A stretch of DNA of 64,000 nt, from contig CADCNQ010000012.1 in NCBI GenBank assembly GCA_902802815.1, positions 1-64,000 on the forward strand. The letters are read 5' to 3'. A model generated the notes under the pieces. The model saw nothing but the letters and a program-made list of their open reading frames with translations. It had not been told where the DNA came from and ran no database searches. Numbering within the stretch: position 1 is the stretch's first letter; the number at the start of each line of letters is the position of its first letter. The DNA comes from an uncultured Bacteroidales bacterium (lineage in GTDB: Bacteria > Bacteroidota > Bacteroidia > Bacteroidales > Bacteroidaceae). The position numbers and the translations under genes were made by a program. Positions 45,596 to 54,155 of the stretch are shown one piece after another.

Positions 45596-46270
45596 ATGAA
45601 GAGAAAACTACTATTTGCAATTGCGGTGATGTTGCTGACACTTCCGGCTGCTGCACAGTGGAGGGTCGGGCTCACAGCCGGTGCCGACTACAACAGCTAC
45701 AGCATCGACAAGCAGTATCTCGAGGACTGTCACTACAGCGGACGCTGGGGTGTGACGCTTGGCGCTACTGCGCAGTACAATTTCTTTGACTGGCTCGGTG
45801 TGCGGGCCGATCTCAACTGGACGCAGAAGAACCACCGCGAGGAGCGCAGCCTCGTGCCCATTGACTACAGGATGCGCAACAACTACCTGCAGCTGCCCGT
45901 TATGGCCAGTTTCAGTTTCGGCAGCAAGACGTGGCGCGGATTCTGCAATCTGGGTGTCTACGGCGCCTATTGGATGAACGGCCGTATCAACGGTACGGAC
46001 TTCAACTCGTTCTCCTCCAGATACTATTCCGTGAGCACGGACAAAGAGTTCTACAGCGAGCGCGACAAGCGCTGGGACTGCGGTCTGGTGGGCGGTGTCG
46101 GTGTGGAATACCGCTTCGCCGAGCATTGGGGCGCGCAGTTTGAAGTGCGCTGCTACTACAGCACCACCAGCACCGTCAAGCAGAGCGAGTATGTGAAGGA
46201 CTACCGCTACAACACCACCGTAGCAATGCAGGCCGGTGTCAGTTATTATTTCAAAAGCAGGAAGAAGTAA
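45596..46270 (+). CDS. PorT-like outer-membrane beta-barrel protein
   Basis: The 224-residue protein has a signal peptide (MKRKLLFAIAVMLLTLPAAAQ, cleavage after AAA-Q region) and amphipathic strands such as WRVGLTAGADYNSY, YNFFDWLGVRADLNWTQ and TTVAMQAGVSYYF, a typical 8-stranded PorT/OmpX-type barrel. It follows the TonB receptor by 18 nt and precedes the S41 gene by 27 nt. Function in the cluster is not known. Confidence 0.75.
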   Translation: MKRKLLFAIAVMLLTLPAAAQWRVGLTAGADYNSYSIDKQYLEDCHYSGRWGVTLGATAQYNFFDWLGVRADLNWTQKNHREERSLVPIDYRMRNNYLQLPVMASFSFGSKTWRGFCNLGVYGAYWMNGRINGTDFNSFSSRYYSVSTDKEFYSERDKRWDCGLVGGVGVEYRFAEHWGAQFEVRCYYSTTSTVKQSEYVKDYRYNTTVAMQAGVSYYFKSRKK

Positions 46271-46297
46271 GGAATCATCCCGGCAATCGGCAAACAC

Positions 46298-47851
46298 ATG
46301 AACACTATGAAAAGACTTACAAGCAGAATATACGTGCTGGGAGCTGTGCTCCTGACCCTCACCCTGGCTTCGTGCCGGGAAGACAGTGACGAACTGGTGC
46401 CCTACAGCAACAGCGATGACGTGATTTTCAACAAGGCCAAGAGTAGCTTTGCGGCACAGTTCCAAATACTTTGGAACGGCATCAATCAGAACTACGGCAT
46501 CTGGGACGTGGAGCACGATCTCTACGGCCTCGACTGGGACGACGTCTATGAGAAATACAAGCCCCGTTTCGAGGCGCTCGACATGCAGCAGGAGGTCTCC
46601 GACTCAGAACTCAAGAAACTGCTCGACGAGGTGATGTCACCGCTCCACGACGGCCACATCTATGCGGAGCTCCAAAATTTCCGTACCGGCAGCTATGTGT
46701 CCACATGCCCTTCGGAGCTGCGCAACAAATCACGCGAGGATGAAAATGTGTACACCAACAATGTGTCCACTCAGGCTTATCTCGCCGACATCATCGAGGA
46801 AAAGCATGCCGCAATGAACCGCGATGCCATACTGTCCGAACTGACGCCTCACCTGCCGTGGCTCCTGAATGAGATAAACAGCCTGGCGCAGAAGACCACA
46901 CCTACGGAGATGGAGCTCTTCCGTCTGCAGCAGCTGACCGCACTGGCCGAGGGTCTGAATGCGGCCTCGACAATGAGGGATGCCTCACAGATGGTGCTGG
47001 CGCTCAATGTGCTGGCCATGAAATACGAATTCCTCCAGGTGCCCGGTCTGCAGCCCTATTCGCCCAATTACTACAGCAACGACGGCATCGACATGCAATA
47101 CGTGCTCTTCAAGGGCAACATCGCCTATCTGCGCTTCAACACTTTCGAACTCTCCACTTATCTGGACCCCAAGGAGGCGACCAAACTCTTCGCCAACGGC
47201 ACAAACGGTGACATAGCGCTTATCAAGAAGGTGCAGGACACCTGGAAGGCATGGTTCAACAAGATACAGCAGCTGAAAGCCGACGGCACGCTGCGCGGTG
47301 TGATTATCGACCTGCGCAACAACGGCGGCGGCGATATGGACGACTACCAATACGCTCTGGGTGCCCTGCTTCCCCCGGGCGGCATCGAATACGCCAAGTG
47401 CCGCTTCAAGAGAGGCACCGGCCGCTACGACTACTCCTCTCTCGTGCCGATGATCGGCACCACACTCGACGAAGCCCATGCCGTCGTGACGGAACCCGTT
47501 GTGGTGCTCGCCAACTGCAATTCCGTCAGCATGTCGGAGATGACCTCTCTGGGTGCCAAGAGGATGCCTAACGGACGTCTGATCGGCAAGCGCACCTGGG
47601 GCGGAGTGTGCGGACTGAATTACAACCCCGCCTACAGAAACAACTATGCCGGCAACGTGGGCGAGAAGCGTGTGACGCCCGTCTATGTCTATGTGCCCGT
47701 GTGCTGCTCCTTCAGTCCCGAAGGCCGGAGCTACGAGGGCGTCGGCATCGAGCCCGACATCGATGTGGCTCTGGACCTCAACGCCTACAAGGCAACGGGA
47801 CGCGACTCCCAGCTCGACCGCGCGCTGAAGTACATCTTGGAGGGAGTGTGA
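46298..47851 (+). CDS. S41-family C-terminal-processing-type peptidase, lipoprotein
   Basis: The 517-residue protein has a lipoprotein signal ending in LTLASC. After a helical N-terminal region, the tail-specific protease core is recognisable: GNIAYLRFNTF, GVIIDLRNNGGGDMDDY and the catalytic serine region ANCNSVSMSEMTSLGAKRMPN. No clear PDZ domain stands between, as in many Bacteroidales members. Members act on surface or periplasmic peptides. The gene is third in the TonB receptor cluster. Confidence 0.85.
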   Translation: MNTMKRLTSRIYVLGAVLLTLTLASCREDSDELVPYSNSDDVIFNKAKSSFAAQFQILWNGINQNYGIWDVEHDLYGLDWDDVYEKYKPRFEALDMQQEVSDSELKKLLDEVMSPLHDGHIYAELQNFRTGSYVSTCPSELRNKSREDENVYTNNVSTQAYLADIIEEKHAAMNRDAILSELTPHLPWLLNEINSLAQKTTPTEMELFRLQQLTALAEGLNAASTMRDASQMVLALNVLAMKYEFLQVPGLQPYSPNYYSNDGIDMQYVLFKGNIAYLRFNTFELSTYLDPKEATKLFANGTNGDIALIKKVQDTWKAWFNKIQQLKADGTLRGVIIDLRNNGGGDMDDYQYALGALLPPGGIEYAKCRFKRGTGRYDYSSLVPMIGTTLDEAHAVVTEPVVVLANCNSVSMSEMTSLGAKRMPNGRLIGKRTWGGVCGLNYNPAYRNNYAGNVGEKRVTPVYVYVPVCCSFSPEGRSYEGVGIEPDIDVALDLNAYKATGRDSQLDRALKYILEGV

Positions 47852-47853
47852 GG

Positions 47854-47905
47854 TAATTGAGAATTGACAATTGATAATTGATAATTGACAATTGATAATT
47901 GACAA
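47854..47905. repeat. TTGACAATTGATAA direct repeats
   Basis: Alternating ATTGATA and ATTGACA units fill the gap between the S41 gene and the next lipoprotein gene. On the minus strand the same words would read as TTATCAATTGTCAA. Variable-number spacer repeat of the kind frequent in Bacteroidales. Confidence 0.85.
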
Positions 47906-47908
47906 CCA

Positions 47909-49516
47909 ATGAACAATAACATATATCACATAAAAACGATGCTGGGTGCTCTTGTGTTTGCCGGCATCATGACGGGCTGTGCGGACGATGAGGTCCGCGA
48001 CATCACTCCCACGGGAATTATCCCCCAGGAGGAGTTCGACGCGCCCGAGAGCGACGACATATCCAAGGCACTGGCTGCCATCGAGGGCATCAGCGACGTG
48101 ACCATAGACCATGCAATCATAGGCAAAAAGAAGGCCTACTTCTTCTCCGTGGAGATGCCCGTGAGCCATCTCGAGGAGACGGGACAGACTTTCCCCCTGC
48201 GCTGTGCGCTGGAATACGAGGGAGCCGATGCACCCGTCATCTTCTACACGAGCGGTTACGATGTGGGCAACGGCGCCGACAATTTGGCCGAAAACGACAT
48301 GAAGGGATTCCTGAAAGCCAACGTGCTGCACATGGAGCACCGCTACTTCGGCAAGTCGCAGCCCCAGAGTCTCAACGACATCAGCTACCGGTACCTCTGG
48401 GCTGAGGAGTGTGCCTTCGACATGCACCGTGTGGTGACGCTCCTCAAGGAGAAGTTCTTCAAGGGCGGCAACCGCTGGGTGAGCACCGGACTGGGCAAGG
48501 GCGGCGTCACCTCTGCGCTCTATGCCTACTACAGCGACCTTCACGGATGGAACGATATGAACCTCTATGTGCCCTTCGCAGCCCCCTTCCCCACTGCTAC
48601 GCCCGCGTCCTGCGAAGACAAGACTCCGGGCACCTATCTGGTGAACGTCTGCGGCAGCGGATACGATGAGGGCAGCGATGAGGACAAGGCCTTCAAATAC
48701 CTGCGCGATTACCCCAACTGCATTGCCAACAGCAAGGCTCTGCGTGATGTCTGCCTGCGCATTTTCTATCTGAAGTATCCCGATTTGTATCTCGGTGCCC
48801 TGAAGGCCTACCCCTCCAACGTGGAGCAGGCTGCGACGGCTGTTGTGCTCTCGGTGTTCTACGACAACCTCTCAGGGAAGTTTTCCTATCTGCCTTTCAG
48901 CAGATGGGCTCCGCTGGTGCCTGATCCCCGCACCGCCACCGCTCCGGAAGCTACGGCGAAAGATATTGACAATGTGGTGACATTCATCTTCTCCACCTCG
49001 GAGGGACTGGACGCTATGCTCCCCGATAACACTGATGAGGATTTCCTGATGACGACGCGCGGCTACACAGCTGATGAGGTGCGCCGTCACCGTCAGCGCG
49101 GCGAGAGGAACGAGAGCTACTGCATCCAGTCTCTGCGTGAACTGGGCAGCATGAGGTTCGACTATTCGCTCCTCACTTCCGGCACGTTCCTTACGGCCGC
49201 TGCGGCAGCGGATATCAATGCCAATGTTTCGGAGACGGAAGCCCTCTACAGGGATGTTTATCCCAACGCATGGGACGGAGGTCAGTTGATGAAGAATGTC
49301 AGGAACTGGCTCCACACCACGCAGAAGCCCCTGCTCTTCGTTTACGGCACCAGTGATCCCTGGACCGGTGCTGCCATTCCCGACATCACGGACAATGTCA
49401 ATGTGCGCAGGGTGATGGTTCCCGGAGTGGGTATCTCCAACGAATTCATGACGGCATTCGACAAGAACACTTCGCTTGTCATCCAGAACATCATCTCGTC
49501 GTATATTAAGCGTTGA
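47909..49516 (+). CDS. S28/S37-like peptidase-fold lipoprotein lacking the catalytic serine
   Basis: The 535-residue protein has a lipoprotein signal (GIMTGC). The fold pattern of serine-type tripeptidyl peptidases is visible: MEHRYFGKSQP (about 145), an elbow WVSTGLGKGGVTSALY and a late YGTSDPWTGAA with the expected Asp. However the nucleophile position of the usual TGxSKGG is Gly196 (GGC), and the segment after the Asp (PGVGISNEF) lacks the His of the usual GSH motif. It is therefore probably a non-catalytic binding homologue. A terminator follows. It ends the TonB receptor cluster. Confidence 0.7.
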   Translation: MNNNIYHIKTMLGALVFAGIMTGCADDEVRDITPTGIIPQEEFDAPESDDISKALAAIEGISDVTIDHAIIGKKKAYFFSVEMPVSHLEETGQTFPLRCALEYEGADAPVIFYTSGYDVGNGADNLAENDMKGFLKANVLHMEHRYFGKSQPQSLNDISYRYLWAEECAFDMHRVVTLLKEKFFKGGNRWVSTGLGKGGVTSALYAYYSDLHGWNDMNLYVPFAAPFPTATPASCEDKTPGTYLVNVCGSGYDEGSDEDKAFKYLRDYPNCIANSKALRDVCLRIFYLKYPDLYLGALKAYPSNVEQAATAVVLSVFYDNLSGKFSYLPFSRWAPLVPDPRTATAPEATAKDIDNVVTFIFSTSEGLDAMLPDNTDEDFLMTTRGYTADEVRRHRQRGERNESYCIQSLRELGSMRFDYSLLTSGTFLTAAAAADINANVSETEALYRDVYPNAWDGGQLMKNVRNWLHTTQKPLLFVYGTSDPWTGAAIPDITDNVNVRRVMVPGVGISNEFMTAFDKNTSLVIQNIISSYIKR

Positions 49517-49534
49517 TGCTTGTGCAAAAAATAG

Positions 49535-49564
49535 GCCGCTGATTTTTTCAGCGGCTTATTTTTT
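49535..49564 (+). terminator. Rho-independent terminator of the TonB receptor cluster
   Basis: GCCGCTGA (49535-49542) pairs perfectly with TCAGCGGC (49548-49555) around a T5 loop, followed by TTATTTTTT. It lies 18 nt after the lipoprotein stop. Confidence 0.85.
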
Positions 49565-49790
49565 AGTTGACGAGTTGACAAGTTCGCTTCGGCTTCGCCT
49601 AATTAATTGATAATTGATAATTGACAATTGACAATTGACAATTTCAGTTGACGAGTTGTTAGTTGAAAGGTGAAAGGTGAAAGGTGAAGGGTGAAAGTTT
49701 ATTTGGTTTTCGTTCTTCGTTTTTCGTTATCGTTTTCATCCAACTTGTCAACTCGTCTACTCGTTTACTCGTCAACTGAAATATCATTTA
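49565..49790. repeat. Mixed spacer repeats
   Basis: This 226-nt stretch has no gene. It contains AGTTGACGAGTTG words, a run of TTGATAATTGACAATTGA units, four near copies of GAAAGGTGAAAG, TTCGTTTTTCGTT words and CAACTCGTCTACTCG copies that are inverse to the first words. The inverse copies (AGTTGACGAGTTG at 49.56 kb and CAACTCGTC at 49.74 kb) could pair. Confidence 0.8.
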
Positions 49791-49800
49791 GCGAATGCGC

Positions 49801-50055
49801 TTAGCCCTCAATAGCACCATGCTGAGTGGTATGTCGGAATTTCCGACACACCTTCTCCTCCTTCAGTTCTCCTTCTTTGAAAATGTTGCCAATATGCTCT
49901 GTAATGGTAGTTCTTCCCTTACCAAATAGTTGAGCCATTTGTTCTTGTGTCAGCCATACTGTCTCGTCTTGAAACAGCACATCGACTTTCACATTACCAT
50001 CTTCCGATTGGTAAAGGACTATCTCATCTTCTATTGGTACAATATTATCTTTCAT
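49801..50055 (-). pseudogene. RhuM-family N-terminal fragment
   Basis: The 84-residue frame matches the start of virulence RhuM/DNA-binding family proteins: IVLYQSEDGNVKVDV, DETVWLTQEQMAQLF, ITEHIGNIFKEGEL and FRHTTQHGAIEG, then a stop at the point where full-length members continue (usually more than 300 residues). It is therefore a truncated remnant, left between repeats and the defence operon. RhuM genes are typical passengers of mobile and defence islands. Confidence 0.7.
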
Positions 50056-50135
50056 AAGCTATTATTTACATCACCCACTTTCAGTTCTCCGTTCTCATTT
50101 AGACAGTAGTTGTATTTTGCCTCCTTTGTTTTCAT
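50052..50135 (-). CDS. 27-residue leader-like or remnant ORF
   Basis: A short frame starts MKTKEAKYNYCLNENGEL and ends VNNSL. Its stop overlaps the RhuM ATG by 4 nt (ATGA), and GGAGGC just after the start codon region is rich in purines. The YCLNENGEL phrase resembles the N-termini of larger island-encoded proteins, so it may also be a remnant. No function can be given. Confidence 0.35.
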   Translation of the reverse strand: MKTKEAKYNYCLNENGELKVGDVNNSL

Positions 50136-50182
50136 CCTATGTCATACGTCAGACTTTTCATGGTATTTAGTATTTTCAAGGA

Positions 50183-50190
50183 CAAAGATA
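50183..50190 (-). promoter_or_regulatory. Promoter -7 element upstream of the RhuM fragment
   Basis: On the minus strand TATCTTTG matches TAnnTTTG. It lies about 48 nt before the 27-codon ORF and 63 nt after the stop of the sulfur-binding-like gene, so the RhuM remnant may still be transcribed. Confidence 0.45.
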
Positions 50191-50253
50191 AGGAATTTTT
50201 CTCACTTGACACTATCTATATACTATAAACTTTACACTCTAAACTTTATTCCC

Positions 50254-50724
50254 CTACTCCAGCTTTGTCGCTACGATATAGTCACGCAGTTTTGTGCGCC
50301 ACATTTTGTTCTGCAGGAGAATCCATAGAGGTTCGTCCAGCATAGCATAGTTGACGTTTTCTTTGAGCCAATGCTTTGAAGGTGTTTTTGTTTTCGCTTG
50401 TACTCTTTTCGGATATATCAGATGCCAGAATCCGTCGGACTCCAGATGCCAGAACGGTTTTTCTATTCCTGTGGGAACGTCGAACTGTGATGACTTCGTG
50501 TATATCTTCATCAATGCGTTGTATTTTTCTTCCATCCAATCGTTTATGACGAAGTTGTTGTTGCAGCACACATTCTCTTCCATTGCGTCTATCAGAGTGA
50601 GCAGCAGTACGGGTTTTGCCACAATGACCTCCCCGTTTATCTTTGCTTGCCTGATATGTACTATCAGGTCTGCATAGTGACTGAAGCATTGCTCGTAGTT
50701 GAAAAACTGCAGGGTTCTGTTCAT
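50254..50724 (-). CDS. Small protein resembling the ScoMcrA DNA sulfur-binding domain
   Basis: The 156-residue protein shows the sequence style of the SBD family: KPVLLLTLIDAMEE (about 37-50), PFWHLESDGFWHL (about 89-101) and a C-terminal NYAMLDEPLWILLQ with KLRDYIVATKL. In ScoMcrA-type enzymes this domain recognises phosphorothioated DNA and is fused to HNH or other nucleases; here it stands alone without a nuclease motif. It starts 3 nt after the helicase stop, so it is the last gene of the defence-like operon. Assignment is by pattern memory and should be treated as tentative. Confidence 0.5.
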   Translation of the reverse strand: MNRTLQFFNYEQCFSHYADLIVHIRQAKINGEVIVAKPVLLLTLIDAMEENVCCNNNFVINDWMEEKYNALMKIYTKSSQFDVPTGIEKPFWHLESDGFWHLIYPKRVQAKTKTPSKHWLKENVNYAMLDEPLWILLQNKMWRTKLRDYIVATKLE

Positions 50725-50727
50725 AGA

Positions 50728-53568
50728 CTAAATCTTCCAGTCGCTTGTTGTTCTGTCAAAGTACTTAATGATGTCTTCGTTCCCATCCTCCTGTTCGAAG
50801 GTTGCGGCAAGATGTGTTGTTGCCCGGGAAACACCAACATACAAATATCTTCGCATAATGTCAGTCGTACATCCCTCCAGAGCGGTATCAATATCGTAGA
50901 AGAATACAACCTCAAACTCCATTCCTTTCACCTCTGTAAGGCGGAATACACGAACGGCCTTTGTGCTTGATGCCGTTCTGTTCTCTGAACAGTCGTACAC
51001 CTGAACGCCGTTCAGATAATCCTGATCGTTGATGCGGTCAACCAGTTCTTTGATATTCACATCCTCTCCTACAAATATAGCCACCGAAGGCATGGACTCA
51101 TTGTAAGCCCGATAGACCTCGATGATTCTCTTGGCTATCCATTCTGCCTTTTCTTCCTCATCATCAGAGATAAAACATATAGGAGCAGGTTCACTTTTAG
51201 ACCTCTCTTTTTTGGTCGTATATGGAGCATCCACGCCTCTATCGTCCTTATACATCTGCTTGGACATATCGAGTAGTGAAGGCAACTGGCGGTATGATGT
51301 TTTCAGTTCAAAGACTTCCAAATTGGGAAGAATGAATTCCTTCAACTGATTCCAACTCTTTATACCATTATCATTCAGTCCCTGCATGATGTCGCCGCAA
51401 AGCGTTATAGAAGAGAACTCATAATGCCGGAATGACGCCATAAAGTAATAATCTATGATTGAGTAGTCCGTCGCTTCATCAATGCCAATCACAGGTCGCA
51501 CATTATCTTTGTATGCATCTACATACTTGTTCTTCATGCCATTGAATCGAACGCGAGACTTCTTGTACATTCCCAGCAGCATGTTATTGATAAAGCCAAC
51601 TATCAGCTCCAATTCCTCCGGATGGATTCTCTTTCCACCATCTTTCTTATGGATTTGCTTCAATAGGTTGGTATTATACGACGGGCTTTCAGTCTCAATC
51701 AACTTCTTCCTGTACAGCTTATACAATCTTGGAATTTGATTTAGAAGGTTACTTTCTACCCCGCGACAGAGGAAAGCATAGTTTTTAGTGAACCAGCTCA
51801 ATTCACCAATCAACGCCAAATCATCAATCACGATCTGAGCCTCAATGAGTGAATAAAGTTCCCTTTGTCTCTTGGATAGTTTCTGGTTGCTGTCGTATTT
51901 CTTCAAACTGAGTTTCTTCAGAATTGGCTTCAACTGCTGATACAACTTCGCTTCGTAGTCGATATTATCCGTCAACTCTTCCTCTTCATCCTCCGCCTCA
52001 TCCATTGCATTCTCCTCAACCTCATCCTCCTGAACAACGATAGTCTCCTGTCGCCATTCCTCAAAGAGTTCAATGATTGATGACATCAGGTTTTCATCCT
52101 GTGAGATATTGTTCTTAATGATCAGAGCTTTCTTATTCAATTCACTTGTCAGCTGTTGCTCTATCTGCGACACGTTTTTCTTTTCGTTGTCGTACAGGGA
52201 ATTAAACAACCTTATCAACGCATCAATATCCTTGATGTTTTCCGCTCTCTTGCAATACGCCTTGATTGTCTGTGCCAGCTGATTCCATGAAAAGTCGGAG
52301 GTTTTTAACTGGAACGCATTAAGCATGATATTTGAGATATTGCGGATGCAAAAATTCTCAAAGTCGTCTATGGCCTTCTTGGGATTGAGAATGAGATTTT
52401 TTTCTTTATTACTCTTAACTTTATATAGTTTAAAAGGTCCGTCAGAGTTTGGCTTTCGCAGTTTGTAGTCCAGCAAGATGTGACTCCTAAAGGTATCGAG
52501 TGTTGTTGTATTGTTCTCGTTCGCGTTGAGATATTCCGCTCTCATGTTGTTCTGCAAAAACATAAGCAACTTATCTGTAGGAGAAAAGAACAACCAATTC
52601 AAGTCGCGCACATTGGGGTCTGTCAACGAATCTATCTGTTCTCTGCTGAGTGGCACATCATAATCGTCCAACGCTTCTTTGGATATCATAAATTTGAGGC
52701 GCTGAATCATTGTCGTAGTCTTTCCCGTTCCAGGACCTCCTTCGATAACGATGGGAACGCCATCATAGAAATGAGATCGCTTCGCATCTTCTTGCGTTTC
52801 ATCCAGAATATGCTGAGAGCGTAGAGAGAAATCATTTCGGATGAAGGATTGAGTTTGTTGAATCTCTTTTTTCGACTCCTCCAATTCTCTTTCTATTTTT
52901 TCAACCTCAGCTGCTAGCCTCTTTTCTTCCTCATCACGCAATCGAGCCTCTTCGCGAAGTCTTTCCTCTTCCTCTTGGCGGGCTCTTTCTAATGCGAGTT
53001 TAGCTTCTTCTGCTTTTTTTCGCGCTTTCTCCTGTTCTGCCTGTTGCTTCTTCAGTTCGTCTTCCTTCTCCTGATGATGACACAGAATATCTTCGAGGTA
53101 TTGGAAACTATAAGTATGTTCATCGCCCTCAAGATTTATAATCAGCTCCTCAGCCGATTTTAAGCGGGGCACATAGGTAGCTCTGTTATATATTGTAACA
53201 TCTACATTATTAGGCTTATTTAGGGGCTTTGTCAAAACGGTGTAACTTCTTGTTCCATTATAGTGCTTAACCAGAACGCCACCCAGTTTGGAATCTCTAG
53301 ATACTGTTTTGCCATCTGTCTGAAGAGCATATCTGATATCACCGATAACAAGCCAATATTGATTCAAGCCTACGTAACGCTCAAGTCCAGATAATGATGC
53401 TTTGAGGCTACAGACCGCTCTTGCAACAGCTCTCACATGGGCTGAGTTTAAATCTTCTATTTTGATATGGTTGTCGATAGCGGATGCTACGTCGTATATA
53501 TCTTCTCTTGTAGTATTATTTCTACTAGATAAGCCGAATAGAGAACGGATTTTCTTACTTCCCAGCAT
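50728..53568 (-). CDS. Coiled-coil SF1 (UvrD-like) helicase/ATPase
   Basis: The 946-residue protein has an N-terminal unrecognised domain (1 to about 165), a long charged coiled coil rich in Glu/Lys/Arg (about 165-250), then a superfamily-1 helicase: Walker A GGPGTGKTT (Lys283), Walker B GIDEATDYS, motif III LCGDIMQ, and a UvrD-type C-terminal GMEFEVVFFYD and VGVSRATTHL. An acidic insert (EDEVEENAMDEAEDEEEE) is present near residue 510-530. It would unwind or translocate on DNA. It lies 38 nt after the 182-residue gene and 3 nt before the last gene of the operon. Confidence 0.85.
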   Translation of the reverse strand: MLGSKKIRSLFGLSSRNNTTREDIYDVASAIDNHIKIEDLNSAHVRAVARAVCSLKASLSGLERYVGLNQYWLVIGDIRYALQTDGKTVSRDSKLGGVLVKHYNGTRSYTVLTKPLNKPNNVDVTIYNRATYVPRLKSAEELIINLEGDEHTYSFQYLEDILCHHQEKEDELKKQQAEQEKARKKAEEAKLALERARQEEEERLREEARLRDEEEKRLAAEVEKIERELEESKKEIQQTQSFIRNDFSLRSQHILDETQEDAKRSHFYDGVPIVIEGGPGTGKTTTMIQRLKFMISKEALDDYDVPLSREQIDSLTDPNVRDLNWLFFSPTDKLLMFLQNNMRAEYLNANENNTTTLDTFRSHILLDYKLRKPNSDGPFKLYKVKSNKEKNLILNPKKAIDDFENFCIRNISNIMLNAFQLKTSDFSWNQLAQTIKAYCKRAENIKDIDALIRLFNSLYDNEKKNVSQIEQQLTSELNKKALIIKNNISQDENLMSSIIELFEEWRQETIVVQEDEVEENAMDEAEDEEEELTDNIDYEAKLYQQLKPILKKLSLKKYDSNQKLSKRQRELYSLIEAQIVIDDLALIGELSWFTKNYAFLCRGVESNLLNQIPRLYKLYRKKLIETESPSYNTNLLKQIHKKDGGKRIHPEELELIVGFINNMLLGMYKKSRVRFNGMKNKYVDAYKDNVRPVIGIDEATDYSIIDYYFMASFRHYEFSSITLCGDIMQGLNDNGIKSWNQLKEFILPNLEVFELKTSYRQLPSLLDMSKQMYKDDRGVDAPYTTKKERSKSEPAPICFISDDEEEKAEWIAKRIIEVYRAYNESMPSVAIFVGEDVNIKELVDRINDQDYLNGVQVYDCSENRTASSTKAVRVFRLTEVKGMEFEVVFFYDIDTALEGCTTDIMRRYLYVGVSRATTHLAATFEQEDGNEDIIKYFDRTTSDWKI

Positions 53569-53606
53569 ATTCTTAGAGTAGGTAATTCGAGTTTATTAAA
53601 AAATGA

Positions 53607-54155
53607 TTATTCCTCAACAAATAACTTTTTAACCTCTCCGTTTGTTTTGTAGTTGCCAATAGCTTCCCCACGATAAACGGTCTTTGCGATAAGTGGTTCA
53701 CCAACTTTTATATGGTCTATAGACAGAATGTCTCCCTCTTTTAAACTGCTATTTTGAACCCTCTCAACGCGCAGCATCTTTGTGTCCTTAAAAATAACCA
53801 CAACAAAACTCACTTCTCGGTTAAGATAATTAACGGTGATTCTGCGTCCAAGCGGAGTATCGCTTACATATACAGTCTGGTCATCAAATCTCCATTCACT
53901 ATCTATTCTGATGGAGCCACACAGATCGTTCCAAGTTGCGAAACCAAGGTATATAGCAATTGTATTTAGAGTATAGTCATTTGTATTCCTGTCATCAACA
54001 ATATAACCCATAAGGCGCTTTATTGTATTAACGCCTATAGATCTGTTGGTTGAAGAAAAGATTTGTTCGCATAACACGTCGTAATCTTTGGCTTTATCGA
54101 AGCATAGACCAGACTTCTCCTTAATCAATTCTATTATATGGTTATTGAATATCAT
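53607..54155 (-). CDS. Unrecognised protein with N-terminal HTH-like region
   Basis: The 182-residue protein begins with a helical part (about 1-80). Its phrase SIGVNTIKRLMGYIVDDRN followed by TLNTIAIYLGFATWNDLC resembles N-terminal DNA-binding-like segments of Bacteroidales regulators. The C-terminal 90 residues are beta-rich (RRITVNYLNREVSFVVVIF, GDILSIDHIKVGEPLIAKTVYRG). Function unknown. It overlaps the 214-residue gene by 4 nt (ATGA), so it belongs to the same translated unit; it could be the operon's regulator, which is a guess. Confidence 0.6.
   Translation of the reverse strand: MIFNNHIIELIKEKSGLCFDKAKDYDVLCEQIFSSTNRSIGVNTIKRLMGYIVDDRNTNDYTLNTIAIYLGFATWNDLCGSIRIDSEWRFDDQTVYVSDTPLGRRITVNYLNREVSFVVVIFKDTKMLRVERVQNSSLKEGDILSIDHIKVGEPLIAKTVYRGEAIGNYKTNGEVKKLFVEE

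Noticed and set aside
46985..48544. 519-codon minus-strand frame across the S41 gene and the next lipoprotein
   Set aside because: It crosses the spacer repeat, translating it as a LSIINCQ-type peptide, and has no family features; both plus-strand genes have signal peptides and known folds.
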